From assembly GCF_000787575.1 (NCBI RefSeq), contig NW_012236521.1:452924-516923 (forward strand): DNA of 64,000 nt, given 5' to 3'. This document shows positions 23,275 to 32,597 of this stretch, piece after piece. The DNA comes from Acytostelium subglobosum LB1 (lineage: Eukaryota; Evosea; Eumycetozoa; Acytosteliales; Acytosteliaceae). How positions within the stretch are numbered: position 1 is the first letter of the stretch; each line of letters starts with the position of its first letter. The position numbers were made by a program, and so were the translations under genes. Under the pieces are notes generated by a model that had not been told where the DNA came from, ran no database searches, and was given only the letters and a program-made list of their open reading frames with translations.

Positions 23275-24308
23275 TCTTAATATTATTATTTGTTTATATA
23301 TAGATAATTAATATATTATGATAATAGTAATTATTTGTTGTTGTTGTTGTTGTTGTTGATGATGATGTTGACTAATGTATATATTTATGAATCGCTACTA
23401 CTTTGATACTTGTTTGGTGCTCCAACACAAATATATATGTGATATATATAAATAGAGATTGGATGGATGCTTAGCCGCTCTTTGTTCGAATTGAACACTC
23501 GCGCGCGCTGGAGATGGATAGATGGTTGATTGGTGGACAGACACGAAGATGAGAGTGAAGATGTAAATGGCCTAATTCTTATCTCCTTTTGTGAACACAC
23601 TACCACACACCTTCTACTCTTTCCAATTCCAACTAACACGCACTACCTCCCAACAACCACACTGCTACTATACTCTATCTATCTATCTGTCTGTCTGTTT
23701 GAATTGGAATGGTGGTGGGTGTTTGTCGTGGTTTGTTGTGGTTGGATGTTTGGTGTGACCACAGACAGGCTTTAACAACTAAATCAGTGTTTATCTCTTT
23801 TCTTCCTTCACACTTAATGTAGTAATATGTCTTTAATGTATTTGATTGATTGATTGATTGATTGAGGAGGTAAAGGTTTGATTGATTGAATGAATGATGG
23901 TTCATTAATCGAATGGATCGGTACTGCCTGTACCTTCATACTTATTGAACTTGGTCATGTGACATTCAGATACAGAGTCCTCTTAGGATACCACCGAAAG
24001 GGGCAAATGGACTTGCTTCAACTCACACACAAACTTGGGATTTCCCATCCAAATTGGAGCTGAGGTCCCTGTGTTCCATCAATCACAAACTTATTTTTAA
24101 TGAGCTGAATAAGCTGAATCCCATCAACTTTTTGAAATTTCCTTCACTCTTTTGTAAATATGGGGCTGCAGCCCGTAAGATGATGATTAATCATCATCCA
24201 CACGGTTCCCAACTATCCATCATGTCTCCCCATAAATGGAAATTGTCAATCAATCAATCATCTGATCGACTAATCACGTTCCATAGTTTATATATTTATT
24301 TAATTTAT
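23275..24308. other. Long intergenic region, low-complexity
   Basis: About 1 kb between two minus-strand genes. It contains a TTG repeat (23337-23357), ATCT/CTGT repeats around 23680-23700 and an ATTG tetranucleotide run near 23842-23865. Short ORFs here overlap on both strands and are composed of simple sequence, so I regard them as accidental. The stretch 23990-24240 is of more ordinary composition but carries no feature I can name. Confidence 0.5.
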
Positions 24309-26783
24309 TTATTTCCTTTTGTTCCTCTTGTTTATCTTTGATGTTGTTGTCGCGGTCTCATCAACATCATCCTCACTTTTGCGCTTCTTGACACTATTCA
24401 ATTTAGTCTGCTCCAATAACTTGGCCCTCTTCTCTTTGCTCTGTGCCACTATTGATTGAATAGCTTGGCTACTCTTGAACTCCTTCATCGTATGTATGCT
24501 CCTCAAGTCAAACGATATGCCAATGTCCAATAGATGCTGGAGCATTGCCACATCAGAGTTCTCGACGAATGGTTTGATCACAATGTTATATGCCATGAAT
24601 CTTGTGCAGTAGTCTTGATCCAAATGCTCCAACAGAAAATCCAGTGTTTCGATGTGACCTTGCCACATTGCCGCCAGCAACAGCTCATCCATGTACTGCT
24701 CGTCCTTTTTGTTGTTGGGGTTGAGTGGATCAACGGCGAGCAATACCTCCAACACTTCCAGGTTGCCATCTATAACTGCTTGTAAATGATAATGTTTGTC
24801 CAACAATACATCCATGTGATGTTGATATAAATGTTTGATCATGTTCACTTGATTGCATTCAATCGCTCCAAACAGTGCTTTCTCGGGTATGTAGTCAATC
24901 TCGTTTTGGCCGATGAGCATCTTCTCAAACCAGAAGTCATGCTCATGGTACTCATAGTTTGCGAGACAGTAATCAAAAAAGGCGATATCACCCATTCGAC
25001 CAATTGTTGGAAAGATACCATAACTAGGTTTGATGTTGCCCTTCTCGACCAACATTCTGATCACTTCCATGTGGTGTCCACCATTGGTCAATACAAGGTG
25101 GAACAACAATCTTGTGCTCATTGAAAGTTTGCTGGGGATGTGATCCAGGAGGATGCTGAGCGAGTCCAGACGAGCCAAGCTCACTGCAAACCTCATCGTG
25201 TTCTCCCATTCAAACATCTCGGGCTTGACCTTGAAGAAGTACTCGAGTTGATCGGGCTCGAGCACCAATGAGTATCTGACGACATTTTTTGAGAATATCC
25301 TGTTGTCGTCTGACAGCAAGAACTCAAGCATCTCCATCGTGCCATTGAACAATGTATAACTCAATGCCTGGGGTTGAACTATTCGTTTGGTGCTGTTGAG
25401 GTACTTGATGATCTCGAAGCTGCGAGACATGTCGTCGGCCGTGTTGAAGAAGTGGAACTGGTCGCTCAGCGGACCGGACGAGTCAATATTATAGTTGTTG
25501 CCCGATTGATCTTGAAGGTACTCCATTGTCACCATCGCCTGAGTGACTGTGCCACGCTGTGTGATCGTGCTGAACAATACATCCACGTCATGTCTATTCA
25601 ATGGATATCCATTGTTGCCCAAAAAGAATGGGATGAGCATGCAGTCGCCAGTGGCAATGTATTGTCGGAGAGCATAATTGTTCAGTTTGTCAGAATGACG
25701 TCTCTGCACATTAAGTTGATACAGTTTGACAAAGACCATTAGTTGTGCATCATCAATCATTGTGATGTTGTTGTTGTTGTTATTGTTGTGGTCCAACATG
25801 CCATGTTTGGATAATATAGCTTGAGTCGTCTTCTTTGATGATAATAATGCAATCGCATTGTTCGCCTCCATTTGTTGATCAATGTCCATATGTGGGAGCA
25901 GTCGTAAAAAATGTGCCAGTTGTTCAGCTGGAGAGACATTGGGTCCAGACTTCATCATTTCAGATGTGATTCGGAAGTTGGGCAGCATCATCACGCCCTC
26001 CTTGAACAATAGCTCATTGATATGTTGTTGATCGCGACTGGCCAAAATGTTATTGACATGCATTCGCGCCTTGGATATGAACTTGTCAAGGAACTCTTGA
26101 GGAAAGTTGTTCACATCCTCACGCATGATACGAAGGGCATCAGGGGACCTGAAGAACTTGTCCAGCGGCACCACGCCAGGGCCATGCACCCTGTTCAGAT
26201 TGATCGTCAACAGACGGTCATTGTCGAAAAGTCCCGAGTCCATGAGGTACTTGAGCACAGTGATTGACGGGCTTGTGAGCGCGTGTATGAGTAACTCATG
26301 GCCTCGCTCAAATATCACTGGATATGTCTGGTGAAGCAAAGTCTGCACGATGACCAAGTTGTCAGCCTCCACAGCCCAACGTAGTGCATCAATGTCACAG
26401 AAGTATCGTTGATATCTATCGTACACCATCTTGAATGTGTCTTGGTCAATGTCCTTTGCTTTGCACAGTGTCTTGATAGAACCGATATTGGTCTTTGTAT
26501 TGCGATTGATTGTTATATGTAGTTTATGTTTGATACGATCACGTAACAAACCATATTGTTTGTGTTTAACAATTGTTACCATGTTAGTCCATTGATGATA
26601 CTTTGTTCTAAAGTAATAGTTGTCATGTGTTGTTATTGTTGGAAGTTGTCCATTGTCAGGTAGACCAGCACCACTTCGACCTCCACTTCTAGAGTATGAA
26701 GCAATGATATTCTTGACATATGTCCTATTAGTGAGTACTCTCATTATACTACTACTACTACTAGTTGTTGTTGTTGTTGCCAT
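24309..26783 (-). CDS. Ankyrin-like solenoid protein, dictyostelid family
   Basis: This intact single-exon ORF of 824 residues begins MATTTTTSSSSSIMRVLTNR. After about 140 N-terminal residues it is composed of degenerate ankyrin-like helix pairs: DIDALRWAVEADNLVIVQTL, LIHALTSPSITVLKYLMDSG, MEMLEFLLSDDN, LFGAIECNQVNMIKHLYQHH, NLEVLEVLLAV, LLLAAMWQGHIETLDFLLEH, DVAMLQHLLDIG. This is the general design of a large dictyostelid family with a single repeat region and a short charged tail (here KKRKSEDDVDET and a basic end that could be a nuclear signal). Partner and process are unknown. It differs from the window-edge ankyrin gene, which has crisp 28-residue repeats. Confidence 0.8.
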   Translation of the reverse strand: MATTTTTSSSSSIMRVLTNRTYVKNIIASYSRSGGRSGAGLPDNGQLPTITTHDNYYFRTKYHQWTNMVTIVKHKQYGLLRDRIKHKLHITINRNTKTNIGSIKTLCKAKDIDQDTFKMVYDRYQRYFCDIDALRWAVEADNLVIVQTLLHQTYPVIFERGHELLIHALTSPSITVLKYLMDSGLFDNDRLLTINLNRVHGPGVVPLDKFFRSPDALRIMREDVNNFPQEFLDKFISKARMHVNNILASRDQQHINELLFKEGVMMLPNFRITSEMMKSGPNVSPAEQLAHFLRLLPHMDIDQQMEANNAIALLSSKKTTQAILSKHGMLDHNNNNNNNITMIDDAQLMVFVKLYQLNVQRRHSDKLNNYALRQYIATGDCMLIPFFLGNNGYPLNRHDVDVLFSTITQRGTVTQAMVTMEYLQDQSGNNYNIDSSGPLSDQFHFFNTADDMSRSFEIIKYLNSTKRIVQPQALSYTLFNGTMEMLEFLLSDDNRIFSKNVVRYSLVLEPDQLEYFFKVKPEMFEWENTMRFAVSLARLDSLSILLDHIPSKLSMSTRLLFHLVLTNGGHHMEVIRMLVEKGNIKPSYGIFPTIGRMGDIAFFDYCLANYEYHEHDFWFEKMLIGQNEIDYIPEKALFGAIECNQVNMIKHLYQHHMDVLLDKHYHLQAVIDGNLEVLEVLLAVDPLNPNNKKDEQYMDELLLAAMWQGHIETLDFLLEHLDQDYCTRFMAYNIVIKPFVENSDVAMLQHLLDIGISFDLRSIHTMKEFKSSQAIQSIVAQSKEKRAKLLEQTKLNSVKKRKSEDDVDETATTTSKINKRNKRK

Positions 26784-27458
26784 CGTTGTTCAAAGGGGAG
26801 GTCGCTGTCAATGTAATGTTATGTTCAATCAATCAACAAAGTGAACGCAAAAGGCATGATTGAATGACCAAACATATCTTGTTGTCTATGTTCCACCTGG
26901 AATTCTTTATCACTTCCCTCCTGTGTTGTTAAAATAATTATGATGTCTTGAGTTTTGATTGACGGAATTAATGGNNNNNNNNNNNNNNNNNNNNNNNNNN
27001 NNNNNNNNNNNNNNNNNNNNNNNNNNNNNNNNNNNNNNNNNNNNNNNNNNNNNNNNNNNNNNNNNNNNNNNNNNAACATGAAGACTCCATCATTCTTAAT
27101 CGCCTAACAATTATCAGGCAATCAAAAATCAATCATGGATAGAATTGACACCTGCTCCTTTTGTCTTTGTTACTTTATTTATTCAATCAATCCTTATACC
27201 AAAATACACTAATAATAACAATCCAATAATAATTGGACCATTCCAAACGATCAACAAGATTAACAACCTAGGCAATGATGAAAATAAAAGCCCGGGCCTT
27301 TATAAAAATGAAAGTTCTTCTGAGTGGAATGATTTTTTTTGAATGTGCGTGTCTCGTTTGGCAGTCAGGCTGGCGAGGTGAGCGAGAGTATGACTTGGTA
27401 GTTTGTTGACACAATCTAATACAACACATCATTCATATAGAGGATAAACAGGTTAACA
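26784..27458. other. Intergenic region containing an assembly gap
   Basis: The divergent promoter region of the ankyrin-like gene and the uL13 gene is interrupted by the N run. Sequence right of the gap (27075-27458) has AATAAT repeats and a CCCGGGCC core at about 27290. No gene seen. Confidence 0.5.
26975..27074. other. Assembly gap (100 N)
   Basis: Exactly 100 unknown bases, the conventional placeholder for a gap of unknown length; real distance and content across it are not known. Confidence 0.99.
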
Positions 27459-28629
27459 ATGTTCACAAAGGTAGTTACTAGACTATGCGACATCACATGA
27501 TATGACACTACACGACTCAACTCGTCACGACTTGACATGATATGACACAAGACACATTATCAACAAGACGATCGATCACATCTCATATGGACACATCAGG
27601 TTTTTGTTGGCTTCATTCGTTCATTCATTCATTCATGATGATGAGCCAAATGATGAATGAATGAATGATCAACAGCTTGTGGATGAAATTGCGATTAAAC
27701 GACGAGACGACAAAGATAAAGACAACGATCACTCATTCATTCGTCATGAAACATGATTCAACTATCAACTCCCGAGCGACTCATACACATAAGCGACTTG
27801 ATTGATACAGTGCTGTGCTCAAAGATCTAATACATACGCCACAATCAAACTCAAACAGACAGTTATAGTTGATGCCAAGGGACACCTTCTCGGTCGTCTT
27901 GCTTCCAAGGTTGCCAAGGAGCTCTTGTGCGGACAAAAGGTTGTTGTTGTCCGTTGTGAGGAGCTCATTGTCTCCGGTCCATGTAAGTAATCATCACATA
28001 ATCACCATCATTCCTGCTTGTTGTTGCACTCAGGTCAGGCAGGTCACATTAGTATACGATACATGCGAGCGAGTCATCACAAATGGCGAACACACAAGCG
28101 AGATTGAGATCAGCAACAGCAGCAACAGGACACAACACGAACGAATGAATGAAACAGGAACATGCACCCTAACATATAATCGCGATCGTCAACCAATATA
28201 ACAGTGTACCGTAACAAGTTGAAGTGGTCTTCATTCATGAACCTCACTGCCAACACCAACCACGCCCGCGGACACCGTCACAACCGTTCGCCATCCAAGA
28301 TCTTCTGGCGTGCCGTCCGTGGAATGTTGCCACACAGAACTCCACGCGGAATGCTCGCTCTCCACAGAATGAAGATGTTCGAGGGTTGCCCAGCACCATA
28401 CGACAGACTCAAGAAGATGGTTGTGCCAGAGGCCCTCCACATCGTCAAGATGAACCCAGCCCGCAAGGTCACCGTCCTCGGACAGTTGGCCAGCCAGTGC
28501 GGTTGGAAATACAGAGACGTCGTTGCCAAGCTCGAGGCCACCCGCAAGCAGAAGACCGTTGCTCACTACCGCAAGACTGCTCTCCTCAAGCTCTACAAGT
28601 CCAAGGCCCAGAAGATCGTCAAGGCTTAA
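27459..28629 (+). CDS. rpl13a: Ribosomal protein uL13 (RPL13A), cytosolic large subunit
   Basis: Three exons (27459-27470, 27859-27982, 28205-28629) join to about 186 residues. The first exon codes only MFTK and is followed by a 388-bp intron. Exon 2 gives [20 protein letters not shown] and [14 protein letters not shown]. Exon 3 gives the rest, with [39 protein letters not shown] and a basic C-terminus. This is uL13 of the 60S ribosome, near full length for the family. The codon choice is strongly biased to C-ending codons, as expected for a very highly expressed gene. Both introns (388 and 222 bp) are several times longer than others in the window. The tiny first exon is inferred from the expected N-terminus and a good GT/AG pair; it is less certain than the other two. 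Confidence 0.93.
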
Positions 28630-28992
28630 AGTCACTGTCCATCACTTTATACACATTGATAGATACGAGCGCGTAGCGAATAAAGTAGCCTTCCTTTCCT
28701 CTAACTTAAACAAACAATCAAAGAGTGTGGACGAACGACATTAATAAGTGGAGTGGATGGTAAGATGGATGGGGAGATGGGATGGGATACTATTCTTATT
28801 ATTTAACAAGTCTATACATGTGATGAACGTCTCTCTCTTGTTGCTTCTTGCCATATGGCAACAATCAATCAATCAACAACTGTCTGTTGTGACTAAAGGG
28901 TAACTATCTCCTCTTTGATGTCATTGTTGTTGTCGTTGTTGTTGTTACATGATGACCCTCTGCAACATCAGATCAACTACCTAATTGATCAT
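28630..28992. other. Convergent intergenic region
   Basis: This lies between the uL13 stop and the TMEM50 stop. It holds GGATGG repeats (28750-28790) and GTT repeats (28925-28950). Nothing else is recognised. Confidence 0.5.
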
Positions 28993-29631
28993 CTAATATT
29001 GCTCTTCCTCTTGACGTGATTTGGAGTATACCAATATCAGTGAACTACAGATGTACGACGAAGGAAAAGATATGTTAGCAACTATACCTTCATGATCTCA
29101 CTCTCTCTTTGTGATCAATCACAAGAACTTACCTAATGAATATAAGTACGTTCTGGACAGTGAGAGCAATACCTGGATACTGAGCATCAGAGTTCTTGTT
29201 GTGAGGTGGCATGAAGTTGGCAACCATGATCCAGATGGCAGCGGCGATGCAACCAAAGTTGATGGCAAAGCTGAGGAAGAGCCAGACGCGGATCTTGGTG
29301 GCGCTGCCCTCGTCGGCAAAGCTGAATGACGACAATGATTCCAAGTTGACAATGTTTGCCATCACCAGACCAACTGTAGCGAATATACCCGGTAGATAGA
29401 AGAGCCATTGAATCGATGGGCCAAACTGATCGTGATCTCTATTGTTACGAACGTTCTCATAGACGTGTCCATCAATCCACAAGAACCATCCAACGCTAAA
29501 CTACTCGCCGCGATTGAGTGATTATAAGTAAGTATTGAGTGAGTATTCAGTCCTGTTTGAACGTCATTCATTCATTCATTCTTGATAAACAAACATACCA
29601 AAGCACCTGCAATAAATGGTAGAGCCTTCAT
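28993..29631 (-). CDS. TMEM50 family membrane protein (UPF0220)
   Basis: Three exons in transcript order (29631-29599, 29500-29133, 29044-28993) encode about 150 residues. The first exon gives MKALPFIAGAL, which joins directly to FSVGWFLWIDGHVYENVRNN. Four hydrophobic helices follow the TMEM50 pattern: FIAGALFSVGWFLWIDG, SIQWLFYLPGIFATVGLVMA, VWLFLSFAINFGCIAAAIWI and IALTVQNVLIFISSLILVYS. The end is SKSRQEEEQY. Yeast Vps68 belongs to the same family and acts with ESCRT at endosomes; animal TMEM50A/B sit in ER and endosomal membranes. A similar role is inferred. The last exon (52 nt) was found by continuing the fourth helix across a GT-AG intron, so it is well supported. Confidence 0.9.
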
Positions 29632-30368
29632 TGTTGTTGTTGTTATTTAATTATTGATTAGAAGTATGTATAAGAGTATATGTATATGTTTAAACAAAGG
29701 TATTGATTGATTGATTGAATGATCATTAACACAACATGCTCAAAGTGTGAACCCAGCTCACACACTCATTCGACATGCTCTCCCTCACTCCACTGTTTGT
29801 TTCTTTGTTCCTCCCACACAACCAGGTGGGAACATTCGAAAATTGATTCAGTTGTCTTCATTCCTTGAGACAGAGTTGATTGGCATCAATGTGGACAAAT
29901 AATATTATTTCTTATTTTAAATATCATATATACCCAGATTTATATATGGATATGTATCCATCAACAAAGACACAATAAGTTAAGTCAAGGGTGCCTCTCG
30001 TCTGCATGCTCAACGAATAAGAATGAATGAATGAACGAATGATCAATCAATCATTCAACCAATCATAAACAATTCAATACATCTTCATATGAAGATGTAG
30101 TATTATATGTATAATATATATCTAATAAGTAAGTAAGGAATTGTTGTTGTTGTTTAGACAAGATTAAGATCTAAATCTAAAAAAAAGTCGGTTGTCAGCC
30201 AGGAACAAAGAAAGAATTTGAAGATGGATCTTTGGGGGTAACCTCGTCTATTCGTTTGCAACTGACCAATAATCATTCATTGCAATTACAAACAAACACA
30301 AATATATATAAATACATATATACAATATAAAGAAGTAGTAGTAGTAGTTAGTAAGGTGTAGAAGTAGA
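29632..30368. other. Divergent promoter region TMEM50 / LOG
   Basis: This lies between two divergent start codons. It holds AT-rich tracts, TTGA and GAAT repeats, and a perfect 22-bp palindrome listed separately. No RNA gene recognised. Confidence 0.5.
30078..30099. promoter_or_regulatory. 22-bp perfect palindrome
   Basis: The half-site TACATCTTCAT is followed immediately by its exact reverse complement. It lies 270 bp upstream of the LOG-family start and 447 bp upstream of TMEM50. It could be a dimer-binding site or a cruciform; no factor is known for it. Confidence 0.4.
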
Positions 30369-31052
30369 ATGGAGCCTATGTTAGTCAACAACAAACTTAC
30401 AAACATTTGTGTCTTTTGTGGATCGCGAGATGGTACCAATGCAAACTACGTGACATTGGCCAAGAAGTTAGGAGAGGAGATTGCCGCGAGAAAGTACTCG
30501 TTGGTATATGGCGGTGGCAATCATGGTATGATGGGTGCAGTGGCAGAGGCCGTTCAAACAAATGGTGGCAGTGTACTTGGTGTGATCCCACGCGCCCTCG
30601 CACCAAAAGAGATCTCTGGCGTCACAGTTGGCGAAGTAATCTACGTGGACGACATGCACACCCGCAAGAAGATCATGTACGAGAAGGCTGATGCCTTCAT
30701 TGCACTTCCAGGTGGAATTGGAACATTCGGTATGTATACATATTATGATTGTTTGATTGAGTTGGCGTGCGACTAACATTTACACATGCTCATCACCACA
30801 GAGGAGTTGTTCGAGGCATTGACCTGGATTCAGCTGGGCATCCATTCAAAGCCAGTTGGAGTGTTGAACATTGATGGATATTATACACACTTGGAGGCAT
30901 TATTGAGGAACTCTGCAGAGAAGGGATTCGTCAATGAGAGCTTTGTAAACCGTATTATCTTTAGTGATAATGTCGATGATCTGCTGCGTCGTCTTGAGAC
31001 ATCCGAGGCACCTGCTGCCACTCACAAGTGGATCACATCAAATCAAGCCTAA
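30369..31052 (+). CDS. LOG-family cytokinin nucleotide phosphoribohydrolase
   Basis: Two exons (30369-30729, 30802-31052) encode about 203 residues. The protein has the LOG fold and motifs: NICVFCGSRDG near the N-terminus, LVYGGGNHGMMGAVAEAV, RALAPKEISG, the MHTRKKIMYEKADAFIALPG stretch and the catalytic PGGxGTxxE motif, which is completed across the intron (PGGIGTF joined to EELFE). LOG enzymes cleave cytokinin riboside 5'-monophosphate to the free base and ribose 5-phosphate. Dictyostelids use cytokinin-type adenines, including the spore germination inhibitor discadenine, so a role in that pathway is plausible but inferred. Length is normal for the family, and the Arg and Glu of the active site are both present. 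Confidence 0.93.
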
Positions 31053-31289
31053 ACGAATATAATACATAATAATACATAATAATAATAATATTACACGCAT
31101 GTTCGAACACCTCATCCATGGACTCCTTCTTCTCGGATTGTGATTAACAAGCGACAAAAGTGTGAAGTGCGAGGCCTTGAGGGAATGTGATCACAATCAC
31201 ATACAGCTCATAAATCGAAGATCGATCGAATGAGATCACATAGGGATATTCATCGCTTCGATTGATGTTCAATATGTATCTATCTTTAT

Positions 31290-31329
31290 CTGTCCAAGAC
31301 CAAACACCATGGTGTTGAGACATGGACAG
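31290..31329. repeat. Imperfect 40-bp palindrome
   Basis: Outer arms CTGTCCA and TGGACAG are exact complements. The inner AACACCATGGTGTT is a perfect 14-bp palindrome. Part of the palindrome-rich island. Confidence 0.6.
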
Positions 31330-31809
31330 GACCTTCAGAATGAGGACAACACAACAAAGACAAACAAGAATAGAATCTGATATCCCTTATTACGACAATG
31401 TGATGTGACGATGGACAGACACCTGATTGTGTTTGGTACAAAGGTGATGTCGACACTCCATCGCAAGCTGACCCTATCATGACAGCAGTTGGGGTACACC
31501 CAGAAGCTCGATAGAACAGTTGGCATCCAGCGCCGTGTTCAAGATGTGACCCAAATAGATGACCACTAACTACTAAGGACACGCCTTTGGACAAATAGAG
31601 CAGAGGGCATGTCCTGCGCCACGCAAAGACACTACTGACGGTATGTGTTTCAACTGCCCTGGCTATGTATGGACCGAACCTGGTCAAGTTACACTTGAAA
31701 AGTGAGTAGTTGGCCCCGCTCGATCAATCAAAGTCCAAACAGTCGCGACCAACACTCACTCACCAATGGTTCGCGCGAAATCGGATTTGCTTCGGTGAAC
31801 CCTATGCAT

Positions 31810-31900
31810 GCCCACCTCACTCGTGACGATAGGACAGAGACTCTGTAGGTTATGACCATGCTATCACACACAATCACACATCGTCACGAGTGAGGTGGGC
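31810..31900. repeat. 21-bp perfect inverted repeat, 49-nt spacer
   Basis: The left arm at 31810-31830 (beginning GCCCACCTCACTCG) is exactly repeated in inverse at 31880-31900 (ending GAGTGAGGTGGGC). The spacer itself starts with the small dyad ACAGAGACTCTGT. It would form a strong stem-loop in RNA or a cruciform in DNA. Confidence 0.75.
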
Positions 31901-31987
31901 ACTCGCCTTGCATCCTGATTGGCTATCAATCTCGTGCGTTGTGCCGCGGGGACTTTCATCTCGCACTCGAATCTCAAAATGCCCAAA

Positions 31988-32034
31988 ACATGTCGCGACG
32001 TGTTGAGAAAAGTCTGGACAAAGATATCTTTGTC
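31988..32034. repeat. Two adjacent palindromes
   Basis: ACATGTCGCGACGTGT at 31988-32003 is a near-perfect palindrome. GACAAAGATATCTTTGTC at 32017-32034 is a perfect 18-bp palindrome. Confidence 0.65.
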
Positions 32035-32473
32035 TTTGGGAGATGGACGTGTGTGTATGTATGTTTGAAACGGTTTTGCCTTCTGTGGCCTTGCATCCAG
32101 GAGATGTAATAGAATGTGCAAGTTTGATAAATGCGTGTGTGCAAACACAATCACATGTTTGTTTGTCTTCTTACCATCTTCTGAAGAGTGTGAGTTGGTG
32201 GTTGTAATGATGATGGCGTATGACCACCCCTCTCCTCCACAACCCCTTCTATCTATCCACACCGGTAAACAGGAATAGGAATGGTGACAAAATATTCAGA
32301 AATAAAGTGATCATAGATGTGATTTCCCTCATTGATGTCACTACCGTACCTGACCTCCTCTGAGTGCCTTCGACACCTATACATACCGGTCAGTTCTCAT
32401 TCATTCAATTCATTAAAACATTAACAATACTTATCTGTAACATCAAATACTCAAGTTGGACTATCCATCGAAG

Positions 32474-32588
32474 GTAAGTCTGCAACACACACACATCACT
32501 TATACTTGATGTGGAACTATTCCTGACCTAACCCCACTCCCACAATCACACAACCACAAACAATCAATCAAACTCAACCAACACACAG
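32474..32588 (+). other. Probable intron in the 5' leader of the amine oxidase gene
   Basis: GTAAGT donor and CAACACACAG acceptor flank 115 bp, ending nine bases before the ATG. It carries the GGAACTATTCC motif seen in other introns (32513-32523). Position and splice signals support it; transcript data are not available. Confidence 0.55.
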
Positions 32589-32597
32589 ATATCCAAA

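Larger units (their letters stand above)
31053..32597. other. Long intergenic region with palindrome-rich island
   Basis: About 1.5 kb between the LOG gene and the amine oxidase. The part 31280-32040 has mixed, non-repetitive composition unlike the usual AT-rich spacer, and it is rich in inverted repeats (listed separately). Two overlapping minus-strand ORFs of about 130 codons have no recognisable protein features. The right end includes the probable 5' leader of the oxidase with an intron at 32474-32588 (donor GTAAGT, acceptor CACAG). Confidence 0.5.

Noticed and set aside
23275-23620. Heat-shock element upstream of the small HSP gene
   Set aside because: No arrangement of three alternating GAA/TTC units; TTCGAATTGAAC at about 23485 does not have the right spacing.
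23275-24308. Several short ORFs between the small HSP and ankyrin-like genes
   Set aside because: They consist of simple repeats, overlap each other on both strands and lack any protein-like pattern.
26825-27079. ORF across the first N run
   Set aside because: Most of it is unknown sequence; the readable end is spacer.
27471-28204. snoRNA genes within the uL13 introns
   Set aside because: C-box-like sequences are present in intron 1 but no D box (CTGA) or terminal stem was found; intron 2 has neither.
31286-32262. Two minus-strand ORFs of about 130 codons in the palindrome-rich island
   Set aside because: No domain-like composition, many Cys/Ser/His with no pattern, and they overlap strong inverted repeats. 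More likely chance frames in a non-coding region.
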